Virus record (IMG/VR): IMGVR_UViG_3300037493_001565
Coordinates: 1-28,344 of that record
Reading direction: 5' to 3' (one strand)
From: a virus
Length of the DNA: 28,344 nucleotides
In this document: positions 1-8,180 of the stretch, piece by piece
Position numbering within the stretch: the first letter of the stretch is position 1
Layout: every line of letters starts with the position of its first letter
Made by a program: the position numbers and the translations under genes
Notes under the pieces: generated by a model
What the model was told of the DNA's origin: nothing
Database searches by the model: none
The model's input: the letters and a program-made list of their open reading frames with translations, nothing else

Positions 1-531
1 TTTGGGGTCAGCCAACAGGTCTTCATACTCAACGAACAAGAAGTTCTCAGGAGCAAAGTTGTAGCCGTTCTGGAGCGAGATGTAAGCAGCCTTGAGATGA
101 TCCATCAACTGACCGGAGTACATGAACTCGTCAAGGTCTTCAGGCTTTGCCACACGCACAAAGGACGCAGCGCAGTCTGGCACTGAACGCACGGTAGCAA
201 TGATTTTAGGCTGCTTGCCAAGCACTTGAGACATAGCCGCCATGATCTGCGCGATAGGCCAGCCACGGGACTTGTCGATGATGACAGGGGCAGTCTCATC
301 CGCGTAGAAAGCATCAATAGCGCCACGCATCGTCTGAGCCAGCTTAGTGCGCTCAGGGTCGTTCTCGTTCAGCAACCCAGCGGAATGCCAAGTGTTCGCC
401 AAGCCATCAAGCGCATGAACCAGACCAGACGTTGTTGAAACGTGGGTCATGGGGTTCTGGTTGAGGATGGCAGCTAAGACGGTGCTGCCGCTACGGGGAA
501 TGCCAGAAAGGAAGTGGAGTGTTTTGTTCAT
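1..531 (-). CDS. Sulfotransferase family protein (C-terminus cut by window edge)
   Basis: A 177-codon open frame starts at ATG 529-531 and runs off the left edge. The N-terminus has the sulfotransferase 5'-phosphosulfate loop (FLSGIPRSGSTVL, about residues 6-18). A later strand, IIATVRSVPDCAASF, matches the 3'-phosphate-binding R...S region of PAPS-dependent sulfotransferases. The family moves sulfate from PAPS to hydroxyls or amines of sugars, lipids or proteins; the acceptor here is unknown. It follows the two RCC1 genes by 23 nt, in the same direction, at the end of the tail-protein block. A late role modifying a virion or host-surface glycan is possible but is inference. The family call is fairly secure; the substrate is not. 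Confidence 0.8.
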   Translation of the reverse strand, partial: MNKTLHFLSGIPRSGSTVLAAILNQNPMTHVSTTSGLVHALDGLANTWHSAGLLNENDPERTKLAQTMRGAIDAFYADETAPVIIDKSRGWPIAQIMAAMSQVLGKQPKIIATVRSVPDCAASFVRVAKPEDLDEFMYSGQLMDHLKAAYISLQNGYNFAPENFLFVEYEDLLADPK

Positions 532-554
532 GTGGGAATTTTAGCTCTTGATTG

Positions 555-1733
555 CTAAGGCTTGGAGGTAGCCATACTGAAATACTGTCCACTTGCAATG
601 CTCAACCAAGTGGTTAGAGCGCCAACTTGTTTTGGACTAGAGTAGTATGTTGTGTTATTAAGACCAAGCTGACCTGCGCTACCATTACCCCAAGACCAAA
701 GAGTACCATCGGTTTTGATTGCGCCTGTAGACACTGATCGGCTTGTCACATTAGCCCAATTGGTTAGTAGGCCAACTTGCACTGGACTAGACCTACTGTT
801 AGTGTCACCTATACCAAGCTGCCCTGCTGTGTTAATTCCCCAAGCCCACAAAGTTCCATCGGTTTTAAGGGCTAATGAGTAGTTGGCATTATCCCTAGAA
901 CTAACAGATAACCAGTCGGTTAGCAGCCCCACTTGATTAGGGCTTGATAGGTACGTTGTGTTGCCTAGGCCCAATTGACCTTGAACGTTTTTACCCCATG
1001 ACCAAAGAGTACCATCGGTTCTAATGGCTAAAACGTGTTGATTCCCACAAGCTACTTGTGACCAAGTTGTTAAAGCGCCTACTTGATTGGGAGATGATTT
1101 GCTCTGTGCATAGGAAGAAGTACCCAATCCAAGTTCACCCTTTTGATTATTGCCCCAAGTCCAAAGTGTTCCGTCTGTCTTAATAGCCGCCATAGAGTAG
1201 CGTCCACCAGCAACTTTTAGCCAATTAGAAAGTGTACCAACTTGCACAGGGCTTGAGCGATTTACTGTATCTCCTAACCCCAACGCACCTTGGTCATTCC
1301 CTCCCCAAGTCCACAGCGTACCACTGGTTGTGATGGCTGCGGAACAAGTGCCGCCGCCGCTAACTGTTTTCCAAATAGCCAACGATCCTACTTGATTAGG
1401 AAGTGATTTATTGCCAGACGCATTTCCCAACCCAAGCTGACCACTAGCGTTGTAACCCCACGACCACAGCGTTTTGTCGTTTTTAATGGCTAACGTAAAA
1501 TTGTTACCGCCGTATATCTTGCTAGTCCAAGTAGCCAATGTACCAACCTGAGCCGGGGAAGAACGATTTGTTGTATCGCCAAGACCTAATTTACCTGCAT
1601 AGTTTCCACCAAATGCCAAAAGCAAACCCGTTGGGGGACTAGGCCAAGTCCCCGCAGCTACAGCGGCATTCACCTGTGGCATTGTCCAGATGCCGGAGTA
1701 TTGGACGCCTGATACTGTTGTTGTTGATGGCAT
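555..1733 (-). CDS. RCC1-type seven-repeat beta-propeller protein (second of a pair)
   Basis: This 392-residue protein begins with a short module containing GIWTMPQVNAAVAAGTWP, a motif I associate with aquatic phage tail proteins. Seven repeats of about 50 residues follow, close to LWSWGxNxxGQLGLGNTT then SSPxQVGxLTxW and a hydrophobic strand ending in IKTDGT. This is the RCC1 signature, and seven repeats would close a seven-bladed propeller. In eukaryotes RCC1 repeats bind proteins and chromatin; in a phage tail block a receptor-binding or display role is more likely (inference). It lies 9 nt downstream of the homologous gene at 1743-2879. No signal peptide or membrane segment is seen. The fold call is strong; the virion location is inferred. 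Confidence 0.85.
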   Translation of the reverse strand: MPSTTTVSGVQYSGIWTMPQVNAAVAAGTWPSPPTGLLLAFGGNYAGKLGLGDTTNRSSPAQVGTLATWTSKIYGGNNFTLAIKNDKTLWSWGYNASGQLGLGNASGNKSLPNQVGSLAIWKTVSGGGTCSAAITTSGTLWTWGGNDQGALGLGDTVNRSSPVQVGTLSNWLKVAGGRYSMAAIKTDGTLWTWGNNQKGELGLGTSSYAQSKSSPNQVGALTTWSQVACGNQHVLAIRTDGTLWSWGKNVQGQLGLGNTTYLSSPNQVGLLTDWLSVSSRDNANYSLALKTDGTLWAWGINTAGQLGIGDTNSRSSPVQVGLLTNWANVTSRSVSTGAIKTDGTLWSWGNGSAGQLGLNNTTYYSSPKQVGALTTWLSIASGQYFSMATSKP

Positions 1734-1742
1734 AGTGTGTTC

Positions 1743-2879
1743 TTAGTAGAGAAGGGCGGTAGTAAAGTCTAGTCCCGACGAGACACTTAGCCATGTAGTA
1801 AGCGCACCAACTTGCACAGGACTGGAACGATTTGTGACATCCCCTAAACCTAACTGACCTGTACTATTCCAGCCCCAAGACCAGAGCGTCCCATCAGTTT
1901 TAATAGCTTCAGTGTGCACCTTACCCATTGCTATTTTCGACCATGTTAGCAATGCCCCGACCTGTTTCGGAGAGTTGTACTGCGTCGTATTGCCAAGACC
2001 CAACTGACCTTGGTTGTTCCGGCCCCAAGTAAATAGCGCACCATCGGTACGTACAGCCACTGTGCTTTGATAACCGCAAGCCACACTTAACCATGTTGTA
2101 AGCGCACCCAACTGTACCGGGCTTGATACGTTAGTGGTGTTACCCATACCGCCCTGCCCATAATTACTTGCACCCCACAGCCACAGAGTGCCGTCTGTTT
2201 TAGTAGCCGCACTAAAATAACCACCAGCCGATACAGTGAGCCAAGTCGATAGCGCCCCTACTTGATTGGGACTTGAGCGGTACGTTGTGTTACCAAGCCC
2301 GAGTTGACCACTATTGTTTTGGCCCCAAGACCACAGTGTGCCATCAGTTTTAGTAGCTAGAGTAAACCCCGTACCGCCAGCAATATTACGCCAAGTAGTT
2401 AACGCGCCTACTTGTGTAGGGGAGTCTTGGCTTGTGGTGCTACCTATTCCTAATTGTCCATTAGCATTGACCCCCCATGACCACAATGTTCCATCTGTTT
2501 TAACGGACAATGAGTGACCACGGCCAGCGGCAACGTTGTACCAGTTAGTCAGTGAGCCTACTTGAATTGGGCTTGAGCGGTATACGGAACTGCTATTGCC
2601 TAATCTTCCAGCGTTATTATTACCCCATGCCCACAATGTCCCATCTAGCTTAGTAGCCAGTGTGTGTGCATACCCATTAGCAGTTTTTAGCCATGTTGTT
2701 AATGCGCCAACTTGATTGGGGGATGACTTGTATGTAGTATTACCGAGACCTAGCTGCCCAAAATTATTCGTCCCCCACGTATATAAATACGGAAAATAAG
2801 TAGTCGTAGTCGTCTGTGCCCCGAGCGGATTAAACCCCGGCTTGACAATGCTGCCTAAATTATGCTGCCTAATAGTCAT
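1743..2879 (-). CDS. RCC1-type seven-repeat beta-propeller protein (first of a pair)
   Basis: This 378-residue protein has an N-terminal segment of about 32 residues that differs from its neighbour's. Seven tandem RCC1-like repeats then run to the C-terminus, the first starting LYTWGTNNFGQLGLGNTTY. The blade cores are nearly invariant, while the stretch after each QVGxLTxW varies, as expected of exposed loops. The start ATG 2877-2879 follows a GAGG ribosome site. It is a paralogue of the gene at 555-1733, so tandem duplication is likely. The DNA of the repeats differs at many synonymous positions, so they are not recent copies. A tail or adhesin role is inferred from the neighbouring fibre genes. 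Confidence 0.85.
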   Translation of the reverse strand: MTIRQHNLGSIVKPGFNPLGAQTTTTTYFPYLYTWGTNNFGQLGLGNTTYKSSPNQVGALTTWLKTANGYAHTLATKLDGTLWAWGNNNAGRLGNSSSVYRSSPIQVGSLTNWYNVAAGRGHSLSVKTDGTLWSWGVNANGQLGIGSTTSQDSPTQVGALTTWRNIAGGTGFTLATKTDGTLWSWGQNNSGQLGLGNTTYRSSPNQVGALSTWLTVSAGGYFSAATKTDGTLWLWGASNYGQGGMGNTTNVSSPVQLGALTTWLSVACGYQSTVAVRTDGALFTWGRNNQGQLGLGNTTQYNSPKQVGALLTWSKIAMGKVHTEAIKTDGTLWSWGWNSTGQLGLGDVTNRSSPVQVGALTTWLSVSSGLDFTTALLY

Positions 2880-2889
2880 GGGGCTACCC

Positions 2890-3267
2890 TCAAGCTGCTA
2901 TGGATTCGTAGCTCAAGGTGTAAGTGATGCCGCTTGACGTGCCAGAGGTCACTACGATGGAGCTATTTTCCATGAGGTAGATCGAGGTAGTCTTGTCCAC
3001 AGCAATCACAGACGCACTAGCTGGCACTGAGATGGTGGAGATGACAGGGAAGTTCGTACCAGCACCAGCCGCTGCGTTGTTGATTGCCACAGTTGCGTTG
3101 ACAGCAGAGCCGCCGTTGACGTTAGCGCATACTATTTGGTTGATCTTGTAGACCAAGCCTGAGCCAGATGCGTTGGACAGCAGCGTGTTAGCCGTTGTGT
3201 TGGCGGGTGTGAGGTACGTTGTGACGCCAAGAATTGTGGTGACGTTAACTATGTTTGGGTTTGCCAT
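2890..3267 (-). CDS. Small hypothetical virion-type protein
   Basis: This 125-residue protein is rich in Ala, Thr, Ser, Val and Asn, with almost no Cys or Trp, which suits a beta-rich structural protein. It begins MANPNIVNVTTILGVTTYL. Alternating hydrophobic strands and a C-terminal SSGITYTLSYESIAA point to a beta-sandwich. The ATG at 3265-3267 follows AGGA at 6 nt. It sits between the 74-residue fibre-associated protein and the RCC1 pair, all co-directional. I do not recognise a named family. A small virion or tail accessory protein is the best guess from composition and position. Confidence 0.7.
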   Translation of the reverse strand: MANPNIVNVTTILGVTTYLTPANTTANTLLSNASGSGLVYKINQIVCANVNGGSAVNATVAINNAAAGAGTNFPVISTISVPASASVIAVDKTTSIYLMENSSIVVTSGTSSGITYTLSYESIAA

Positions 3268-3276
3268 GATTATTCC

Positions 3277-3501
3277 TTACAGACCAAAGATCATTGAAAA
3301 AGCGATAGCTTGGCCTTTGGTAGCCCCGCTAGGGGATGTGGAAGCAATCTGCTTGACCACACCTGAAGAGTTCTTGAAGTAGAGTTTCTCGTCAACGGTG
3401 TTGATCGCCAACTCACCCGCCAGCAGGTTGCCCGCTGAAGGTACAGCCGAAGCAGTCGTACTGTAGTACGTTTGAATGGGTGTGAATCCGGTTTGTGCCA
3501 T
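3277..3501 (-). CDS. Small tail/fibre-associated protein with GELAINTVDEKLYFKN motif
   Basis: A 74-residue protein carrying GELAINTVDEKLYFKNSSG (about residues 28-46). I know this motif from the N-terminal region of many phage tail fibre and tropism proteins, where it forms a short beta module. Here it stands alone rather than fused to a long fibre. The start is supported by a GAGGT site 7 nt before ATG 3499-3501. It lies between the ferritin-like gene and the 125-residue protein in the tail block. It may be a free attachment module or trimerisation tip. Confidence is good that it is a real virion-type gene and low on its exact role. Confidence 0.7.
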   Translation of the reverse strand: MAQTGFTPIQTYYSTTASAVPSAGNLLAGELAINTVDEKLYFKNSSGVVKQIASTSPSGATKGQAIAFSMIFGL

Positions 3502-3506
3502 AGTGC

Positions 3507-3851
3507 TTACCTCAGGTTCTCAAGTTTGTAGAGCGTTTTCAGATACAGGGCGGTCAGTTCGTCAAAGATGTTTTCAAGTGCCGGCACGCCGTTTGAAACT
3601 TTGTCCCTATTCTCAGACAGCCAAATGAGGTCAGCGCGTAGCGCCTCGGTAGCGTCTTTAGTGTCTTCGGGGACGTCCTTGATCAAACCGAACAAGCCCT
3701 GATGCGCTTCAACGTATTTGTCCAATGCGCTGATTATACCCTCATAAAAGTCGCCTAGGGCTTCATGCTGCGCGAATGAGTTTGTTTTCCAGTGCCTGAC
3801 GTGCGTGGCATTGCGCGCCTTGAACACTCGGGAGATTAGTTTTTCAATCAT
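3507..3851 (-). CDS. Helical ferritin/Dps-like small phage protein (DUF5856-like)
   Basis: The 114-residue product starts MIEKLISRVFKARNATHVRH. I chose ATG 3849-3851 because it overlaps the upstream stop as TGATG; a start 30 nt earlier would be TTG. The segment HVRHWKTNSFAQHEALGDFY, then EGIISALDKYVEAHQG, places His, Glu and Asp on helices as in Dps-like four-helix proteins. From memory it resembles the phage family DUF5856. Whether it binds metal is unknown. It is translationally coupled to the 871-residue fibre gene, which is odd for a ferritin-like protein and may point to a virion or assembly role. The family assignment is moderate. Confidence 0.6.
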   Translation of the reverse strand: MIEKLISRVFKARNATHVRHWKTNSFAQHEALGDFYEGIISALDKYVEAHQGLFGLIKDVPEDTKDATEALRADLIWLSENRDKVSNGVPALENIFDELTALYLKTLYKLENLR

Positions 3852-6466
3852 CAGAAAGTTCCGCCTGTAATATTGTTCCAACTCGGAGCGCCTGCGCCGC
3901 CTGAAACTAGCACCTGCCCGGCAGTTCCGTTGGCTATGTACGCGGTCACTCCGGGGGCTGATTGATAGGGTATCTGGCTCGCCGCGCCGTTAGCTAGGTT
4001 GGTCGCCTTAGCCGCTGTGCCGGTAGCTCTAACAAACACCCCGGTGCCGTCACCCGCGTATTCAGCCGAAGTCAGGTGATAGTACTCAAGAGCGGTGCCG
4101 CCTTGCAGGTTGGCGAGGTCATTATGGTTTGAAACCGTAGTGCCCGCAAACACAACCGTAAAGGCTGAGTCAATCTGCAGGGCTGTAACCGCCGCTTGAG
4201 CCACGATTATGCGACCCACCAGGATAGCCATGGAAGTCAGAATAGCGGGTGGGGTGGGCGAGGCTGACGCCTGAGCCTGATTCAAGTTGTAATTGCCCGT
4301 GCCGAGCACGTACGCGAGCTTAGGCAGGGAGTCACCGTCGATGTATCGATACACCCAGTTCACGGCGTATTGCGTACCCGCACCGCTCAAAGTCACAAGG
4401 TCAGTACCGTTGTCGTACTGATTGTTGTTGTATATTGAAACTACCGACTTAGTCCAAACTCCCGCCACATGGTACCAGAACTCGCAGTTGCTGGCCGCAG
4501 ACGTAACCGCCGGTTCAGAGTACTCCGTTGAGGCATACCAAAGCGAACCCGCCGTGAGCGTTATAACCCGACCCGTGGATTCATCCAAAACGAGCCCCGA
4601 GGCGCGTTGAATACCGTTGACCAGCAGTGAGCGTTTGTTAGCGTTGCTAGCAGTGGCTAGACCCCAATCAACCGACTGATGATGAACCTCTGTGCCGATG
4701 CGGTAAAGCGTGGCCGCACCCACTACATTTGAGCCGTTGATTAAGGCCAAGTTAGTGGTTACTGAGAATACAGGGTTCCCCCCGTTGTATGAAATGATGA
4801 GCGCGTTTAGCGAGTTATCAGTGAGCGCCAGCCCGGTTGCCGCTGGGATGACAAAGCGTTTAAAGTCGCCATTGAACCCGCTAGAAGAATACAACAGCGC
4901 GTCTACGGATGAACATGAGATAGTTGAACCGCCAACCGCCACAGTTATAACTGTACGGCCCAGTGCGCCGGTGGTGTTTGTGTCAAAATCAATTTGATGA
5001 ATATAGGCGCTGTTTTTAACAAACATACCCGTGGATTCAACCCAAATATCACCGTCAACCGGGGCGCTGGGTGTAACACCCGCATTTATGTGTAAAGGTA
5101 CTAAACCTGACGTAGAGCCTGGAAGAGTAACCGCCCCGGTAGCGTCTATGGTCGTAGCTTTTACCGAACTGCGAGCCGTTTCACCTATAGACGCCCCGTT
5201 TATAGAGCCGCCGGTTATAGCCACGTTGTTGGCGTTCTGCACAGCCATGGTACCTAGGCCACCGATGTCGCTGGCAGTCAACACCACCGCACCAACCTGT
5301 CCGTTGACTGAGCTGACCGAGTTGGTCTGGTCAATCTTCTGCCAAGTCACGCCGTTGAATATAGCCCAGTCACCCACCTGCCAGTCGGTAATGCCGTCTA
5401 GGTTGGTGGTTCCAGCAACTGATACGATGTAGTAATAACCGTTAGTGCCTGCGCTTGAGACCAACGTAGGGGTGTTGGTTGACGCGTTCCAGGCTCCGCT
5501 GTACGTCAAGCCGCCAGTGAATGAGACGGTTGATACCGAGGTGATTACACCTTTAGCGTTCACGGTCATCACGGGGATGGCCGTTGAAGAGCCGTAAGTG
5601 TTAGCCGTTACGCCTGAGTTCGGCAGGTCAGCGTTGACCATCAACCTGAACGAGGCCTCAGCGTCCGGGCCACTTACAGGGCCGGAGAACATTACGTTAG
5701 CGGGCTGGTCAGATAGGATAAGTGCCGAACCCCAAGCGGGTGAGCCTGTGCCGCCTGAAACTAGCACCTGACCCAGGGCTCCTGCCGGGCTCACGTATAA
5801 GCCATCCGCACCTGACCAGACTACCGCGCCGGGCTGCATCACCAAGCTCCGCGCTGTGCCGCCGTTGCTCAAGCCCAGAATGCCGTCAACTTCAGCGTCT
5901 AGCGCGAGGTTCACGGCGGGGTGTTGGTGGTCTGAACGGGCTGAGCTGGTCGCTACACCGGCTGAACCTGAGTTGCTACCCGCCAGGGGAGTTGCATCTG
6001 AAAGGTCAACTGTTAGTGTTATGTTGGCGTTCAGAGGCCCGCCACCGCTCAAACCCGTACCGGCGATAACTTGCCGGGCCACGGGCACGTAGCCTGTCAC
6101 CTCAACAGCCACTGAGGAGGCAGCAGTTACGCGCCCGGTCTCGTCAACCGTGAACACTGGAATTGAAGTCGCCGTGCCGTAAATTCCGGCAGTTACGCCG
6201 GTGTCAGCCAGCAGTGCCGTGCCGATACCTTTAGAGGCCACGCTCAGTGTCACGTTGTTGCTCAGCTGACCGCCGCCGGTCATACCTGTACCCGCTATGA
6301 CTTGACGTGAGGTAGGCACCCCGGCCACGTTCAGCAGGTCGCCAGCGCGTACTTTGTAATTGTTGCCTTGATATACAAACAGCAACAGTCCGTCTTCAGA
6401 CGCAACGGGGGCGTCTGGCAGCTGCGTAATGCGCGTGGGTATCAGATTGCTGGGCACTTCAGACAT
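3851..6466 (-). CDS. Long modular tail fibre-type protein
   Basis: This 871-residue protein has repetitive phage-fibre modules. SRQVIAGTGMTGGGQLSNN and a related RQVIAGTGLSGGGPLNANI occur near the N-terminus. The phrase GLTYSGAWNASTNTPTL with VGDWAIFNGVTWQKID appears around residues 310-380. SVSSVNGQVGAVVLTASDIG follows. Near the end are GGTALEYYHLTSAEY and GQVLVSGGAGAPSWNN; a near copy of the latter (GQVLVSGGTGSPAWGS) lies about 240 residues from the start. These beta-rich repeats typify receptor-binding or structural fibres of aquatic phages. ATG 6464-6466 has a CTGGAG site 8 nt upstream. The middle region (about 480-760) contains an unrecognised insert rich in Tyr and Ser. Role in adsorption is inferred. 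Confidence 0.85.
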   Translation of the reverse strand: MSEVPSNLIPTRITQLPDAPVASEDGLLLFVYQGNNYKVRAGDLLNVAGVPTSRQVIAGTGMTGGGQLSNNVTLSVASKGIGTALLADTGVTAGIYGTATSIPVFTVDETGRVTAASSVAVEVTGYVPVARQVIAGTGLSGGGPLNANITLTVDLSDATPLAGSNSGSAGVATSSARSDHQHPAVNLALDAEVDGILGLSNGGTARSLVMQPGAVVWSGADGLYVSPAGALGQVLVSGGTGSPAWGSALILSDQPANVMFSGPVSGPDAEASFRLMVNADLPNSGVTANTYGSSTAIPVMTVNAKGVITSVSTVSFTGGLTYSGAWNASTNTPTLVSSAGTNGYYYIVSVAGTTNLDGITDWQVGDWAIFNGVTWQKIDQTNSVSSVNGQVGAVVLTASDIGGLGTMAVQNANNVAITGGSINGASIGETARSSVKATTIDATGAVTLPGSTSGLVPLHINAGVTPSAPVDGDIWVESTGMFVKNSAYIHQIDFDTNTTGALGRTVITVAVGGSTISCSSVDALLYSSSGFNGDFKRFVIPAATGLALTDNSLNALIISYNGGNPVFSVTTNLALINGSNVVGAATLYRIGTEVHHQSVDWGLATASNANKRSLLVNGIQRASGLVLDESTGRVITLTAGSLWYASTEYSEPAVTSAASNCEFWYHVAGVWTKSVVSIYNNNQYDNGTDLVTLSGAGTQYAVNWVYRYIDGDSLPKLAYVLGTGNYNLNQAQASASPTPPAILTSMAILVGRIIVAQAAVTALQIDSAFTVVFAGTTVSNHNDLANLQGGTALEYYHLTSAEYAGDGTGVFVRATGTAAKATNLANGAASQIPYQSAPGVTAYIANGTAGQVLVSGGAGAPSWNNITGGTF

Positions 6467-6468
6467 GT

Positions 6469-6771
6469 TTAAATCTCCAGGTATCCATCACCATTTTCAG
6501 TGATGAAGAACTCGTCACCGGCTTCTTGAATAAGCCCGGCAGGGCGAGTGTTGACGGGGGTGTCGGGGCGTGTAAAGGGGAGCACGATTTGGTCTTCTTT
6601 ACGCGGTGCCAGACGGTAAGGGTCGTAATCATCTAGGTCTTCAGCACAGACCTTGAGCCCCGGCGAGTTGGGGTCAGATGACAAGTCAGCGAGCTTGAAC
6701 TTACGCGAACACCGGGCACAGATGCCGATGCCGTAAGTGGACTCGCCGGTGACATCTAAGAAACGACTCAT
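6469..6771 (-). CDS. Small zinc-ribbon-like phage protein
   Basis: A 100-residue acidic protein beginning MSRFLDVTGESTYGIGICAR. It has a CxxC pair (ICARCSRKF, about residues 17-25) and another Cys in LKVCAEDLDDYDPYRL, so a small metal-binding knuckle is plausible, although only three well-placed Cys are seen. Its ATG overlaps the stop of the adaptor gene by ATGA, which suggests coupled synthesis. I associate similar proteins with the head-tail connector to fibre junction of uncultured phages, without a known function. A connector accessory role is a guess from position. Confidence 0.65.
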   Translation of the reverse strand: MSRFLDVTGESTYGIGICARCSRKFKLADLSSDPNSPGLKVCAEDLDDYDPYRLAPRKEDQIVLPFTRPDTPVNTRPAGLIQEAGDEFFITENGDGYLEI

Positions 6772-7748
6772 CGCGTGTACACACCTATTGAAGGCTGAAT
6801 GAACGTGGGTGAACCGTCGTTGTCCCCATCCCAGGCGAACTGCCGAGCGGCCATGTATTTCTGCTCCAACATCGGGATTAGATTGATGTCCGCGGAGGGT
6901 GTTTCAGCCGCTACACGAGCAGCCAGTCCAGCCACGATAGCCTCGAGCCAGCGCTGTGGCACTTCCACGTCTTGACGCAAGTTCTCAGTGTCCATGATGT
7001 GCCGGTGACGCCACACGATGAGTTGAGCCTGCTCAGCGCCAGCAAAGGGCGCGGGCCAGATGTTCATCACCGGGCTCGGCAGGTCACGCTGGAACCAGTA
7101 GCTGTTGGGGCGACCGGGGAACACCTTGTTGCTCTGCGCTACGTAGGTGTCACGGTTCAGCACCCCGAACGGTATCTCCTGCGGCATGTTGCCCAGGGTC
7201 ACCGTAGTGTAGGAAATAACGCTGGTAGAGCTAATCCGGAAGTAAGGGTAGGCCTGTGCCCCGGAAATGTCTGTCCAGGTGATTTCGCCAGCGCTAGCCG
7301 TGGCTGAGGAGCTACCGACCGTTATCCAGACCAGCCCGTTAGTCGAGACTTGAATGTTAAACGGAACCGCAGCCGCTGACCACTTGATGCCGATGGTGTC
7401 CACCACGGTCTGAGTGCTAAAGCTAACGGTATATTCTGTGCTGGTGTAAACTGGCGCACCCGTGACCGGCTGAATGACGCGATAGTTCGCGTTCAGCACT
7501 TCCACAGTGCCCAGAGGCAAGGTCACGATAGGCTGGTTCTCGTAGAACGGCAGAACCAGCTTCTCAATACACCAGCTTGGGGTTTTGATGTTGGCCATTT
7601 CAGACAACAACAGGTAAAGCGAATCCAAAGCATAGCTCTGCATTTCACCCGTTATCGCCTGGGCCGGGAGGCGGCAACGCCTAAAGGCGTGGTCTACCAC
7701 CTTCAGTGCGTTGAATTTTGTACCGCTGACGTTGCCCGAAAAGGCCAT
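6768..7748 (-). CDS. Head-tail adaptor (P22 gp4-like) with an inserted discoidin-like domain
   Basis: The 326-residue protein has flanks typical of podoviral adaptor proteins. The N-terminus (KVVDHAFRRCRLPAQAITGE, then helices to about residue 92) and the C-terminal part (PGRPNSYWFQRDLPSPVMNI ... LIVWRHRHIMDTENL ... VEVPQRWLEAIVAGLAARVA, residues 211-282) look like the helical ring-forming adaptor below the portal. Between them, residues about 93-189 form a beta-rich insert (VDTIGIKWSAAAVPFNIQVS, WITVGSSS, YFRISSTSV) resembling F5/8 type C domains. The role would be joining the portal to the tail after packaging. ATG 7746-7748 follows GGAG at 5 nt. The adaptor call is good; the discoidin label is moderate. 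Confidence 0.72.
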   Translation of the reverse strand: MAFSGNVSGTKFNALKVVDHAFRRCRLPAQAITGEMQSYALDSLYLLLSEMANIKTPSWCIEKLVLPFYENQPIVTLPLGTVEVLNANYRVIQPVTGAPVYTSTEYTVSFSTQTVVDTIGIKWSAAAVPFNIQVSTNGLVWITVGSSSATASAGEITWTDISGAQAYPYFRISSTSVISYTTVTLGNMPQEIPFGVLNRDTYVAQSNKVFPGRPNSYWFQRDLPSPVMNIWPAPFAGAEQAQLIVWRHRHIMDTENLRQDVEVPQRWLEAIVAGLAARVAAETPSADINLIPMLEQKYMAARQFAWDGDNDGSPTFIQPSIGVYTR

Positions 7749-7808
7749 ATTAACTCCACATAGTAGTCAAGATGGTTGCTGCTTCAGCACGCCCCAGGAT
7801 TGACGGAA

Positions 7809-7814
7809 ATTATA
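7809..7814 (-). promoter_or_regulatory. Possible -10 element before the head-tail adaptor gene
   Basis: The 90-nt gap 7749-7838 is one of the longest in the structural block. On the minus strand it contains a perfect TATAAT, about 60 nt before the adaptor ATG. The -35 region 17 nt upstream is a poor match. A weak internal promoter is possible. Confidence 0.25.
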
Positions 7815-7838
7815 GTTGATTAATTTGGAAAGCGAAAA

Positions 7839-8165
7839 TTAGCGTTTTCCGGCTTTACCGCCACAGGCCATGCAAGACGCTGCGCCGCCCTTTTTCAAAG
7901 CGATGAGCGGGCCAGTGGGGGCTACTGGAACACTGCGCCGGGCAGGGGCAACCACCTTTGAGCGTTGAATCAACTCTTCACGCTGCATGCGCGGGGTCTC
8001 TTCAGCTTCGTGCTTGACCATGGCCTTGCGGCTGGGGTACTTCTCGCCGGTGGCTTTCTCTATGACCTTACCGCCACGCGCATAGGCGGGCTTGGCGGGC
8101 TTGGCGTTGGACATGTCGCTTGACTTCTTGCCGAAGTCGAATTCTTTAACGTAGGTGCATCCCAT
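7839..8165 (-). CDS. Hypothetical Lys-rich protein with AYARGGKV motif
   Basis: A basic 108-residue protein. It carries YARGGKV (residues 28-34), followed by KATGEKYPSRKAMVKHEAEE, then a Pro/Ala-rich linker and a C-terminal CMACGGKAGKR. The YARGGKV segment matches the [FY]AxGGxV motif found three times in the large protein at 15255-18800. The start ATG 8163-8165 follows AGGAG at 7 nt. It lies between small structural genes and the adaptor. No family function is known to me. The lone CxxC near the end is insufficient for a full zinc site unless the protein multimerises. Confidence 0.65.
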   Translation of the reverse strand: MGCTYVKEFDFGKKSSDMSNAKPAKPAYARGGKVIEKATGEKYPSRKAMVKHEAEETPRMQREELIQRSKVVAPARRSVPVAPTGPLIALKKGGAASCMACGGKAGKR

Positions 8166-8180
8166 GGCGAGTCTCCTGAA

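Noticed and set aside
555-2879. Diversity-generating retroelement
   Set aside because: The repeated tail DNA suggested variable and template repeats, but no reverse transcriptase or accessory gene is in the window and differences are not confined to adenines.
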